A stretch of DNA of 12,907 bases, taken from an uncultured candidate division Zixibacteria bacterium (GTDB lineage: Bacteria; Zixibacteria; MSB-5A5; GN15; FEB-12). The stretch spans positions 1-12,907 of the forward strand of contig CAJVYT010000079.1 in NCBI GenBank assembly GCA_913009765.1. Reading direction: 5' to 3'. Shown piece after piece: positions 12,795-12,907 of this stretch. The notes under the pieces were generated by a model. The model did no database searches. It saw only the letters and a program-made list of their open reading frames with translations, and had not been told where the DNA came from. Every line of letters starts with the position of its first letter. Position 1 is the stretch's first letter. Both the position numbers and the translations under genes were made by a program.

Positions 12795-12907
12795 AAAAAA
12801 AAAAAAATATCAAATCAAAATTACACAGGAGATCGGAAGAGCACATTGTATTAACTGAGGTACTCATCGTTGTATACTAGACTTCTCCTTACGAGTCTGA
12901 TGTCCGC
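12795..12907. other. Outer contig end with a second adapter fragment
   Basis: A 13-base A-run follows the adapter, then 22 AT-rich bases, then AGATCGGAAGAGCACA (12830-12845), which is the start of the Illumina read-2/index adapter. The remaining 62 bases do not continue that adapter and have no coding signal. I infer read-through and chimeric sequence. Confidence 0.75.

Overview
The window is a metagenomic-style contig of about 12.6 kb of AT-rich bacterial DNA (156-12736). It is capped at both ends by the same 58-bp Illumina P5/read-1 adapter in opposite orientations, with short low-value sequence outside the adapters. The bacterium looks diderm: it has a TonB C-terminal domain, an MltG lytic transglycosylase with a single N-terminal anchor, and a secreted deacetylase-like protein. 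All three stop codons end real genes, several starts are TTG, and most genes have a Shine-Dalgarno (SD) site, so the standard bacterial code applies. I cannot name the phylum. The AT-rich genes and hairpin-rich spacers would fit an uncultivated lineage, but that is an impression.

Layout: (1) 157-2479, minus strand: pyruvate kinase followed by a secreted polysaccharide-deacetylase-fold protein whose metal ligands are replaced. (2) 2631-5451, plus strand: a three-gene signalling operon made of a GAF-like/PAS-like protein without a kinase domain, an NtrC-like regulator that keeps its Fis-type DNA-binding helices but has lost the residues for phosphorylation, sigma-54 contact and ATP hydrolysis, and a single-domain GAF-like protein. 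(3) 5453-6879, minus strand: ruvX and mltG, translationally coupled and converging on the signalling operon with one base between the stop codons. (4) 6880-7697: a gene-free island of about 0.8 kb packed with short hairpins and dispersed repeats. (5) 7698-9264, minus strand: a Bax inhibitor-1 family membrane protein and endonuclease IV (nfo). (6) 9460-10262, plus strand: two adjacent paralogous small regulators, each with a DUF433-like N-terminal half and a Myb/SANT-like helix-turn-helix C-terminal half. A hairpin followed by a T-run precedes the first. (7) 10263-11213: repeat-rich spacers around a small four-helix membrane protein. (8) 11214-12736, minus strand: an NAD(P)-dependent epimerase/dehydratase coupled to an upstream TonB-domain protein cut off by the adapter.

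Housekeeping genes (pyruvate kinase, ruvX, mltG, nfo) sit beside accessory parts. The least ordinary parts are the signalling operon built around a degenerate sigma-54 activator, the pseudo-deacetylase, the paired DUF433-like/HTH genes, and the dispersed palindromic repeats. The functional proposals for these are inference from residues and gene order.
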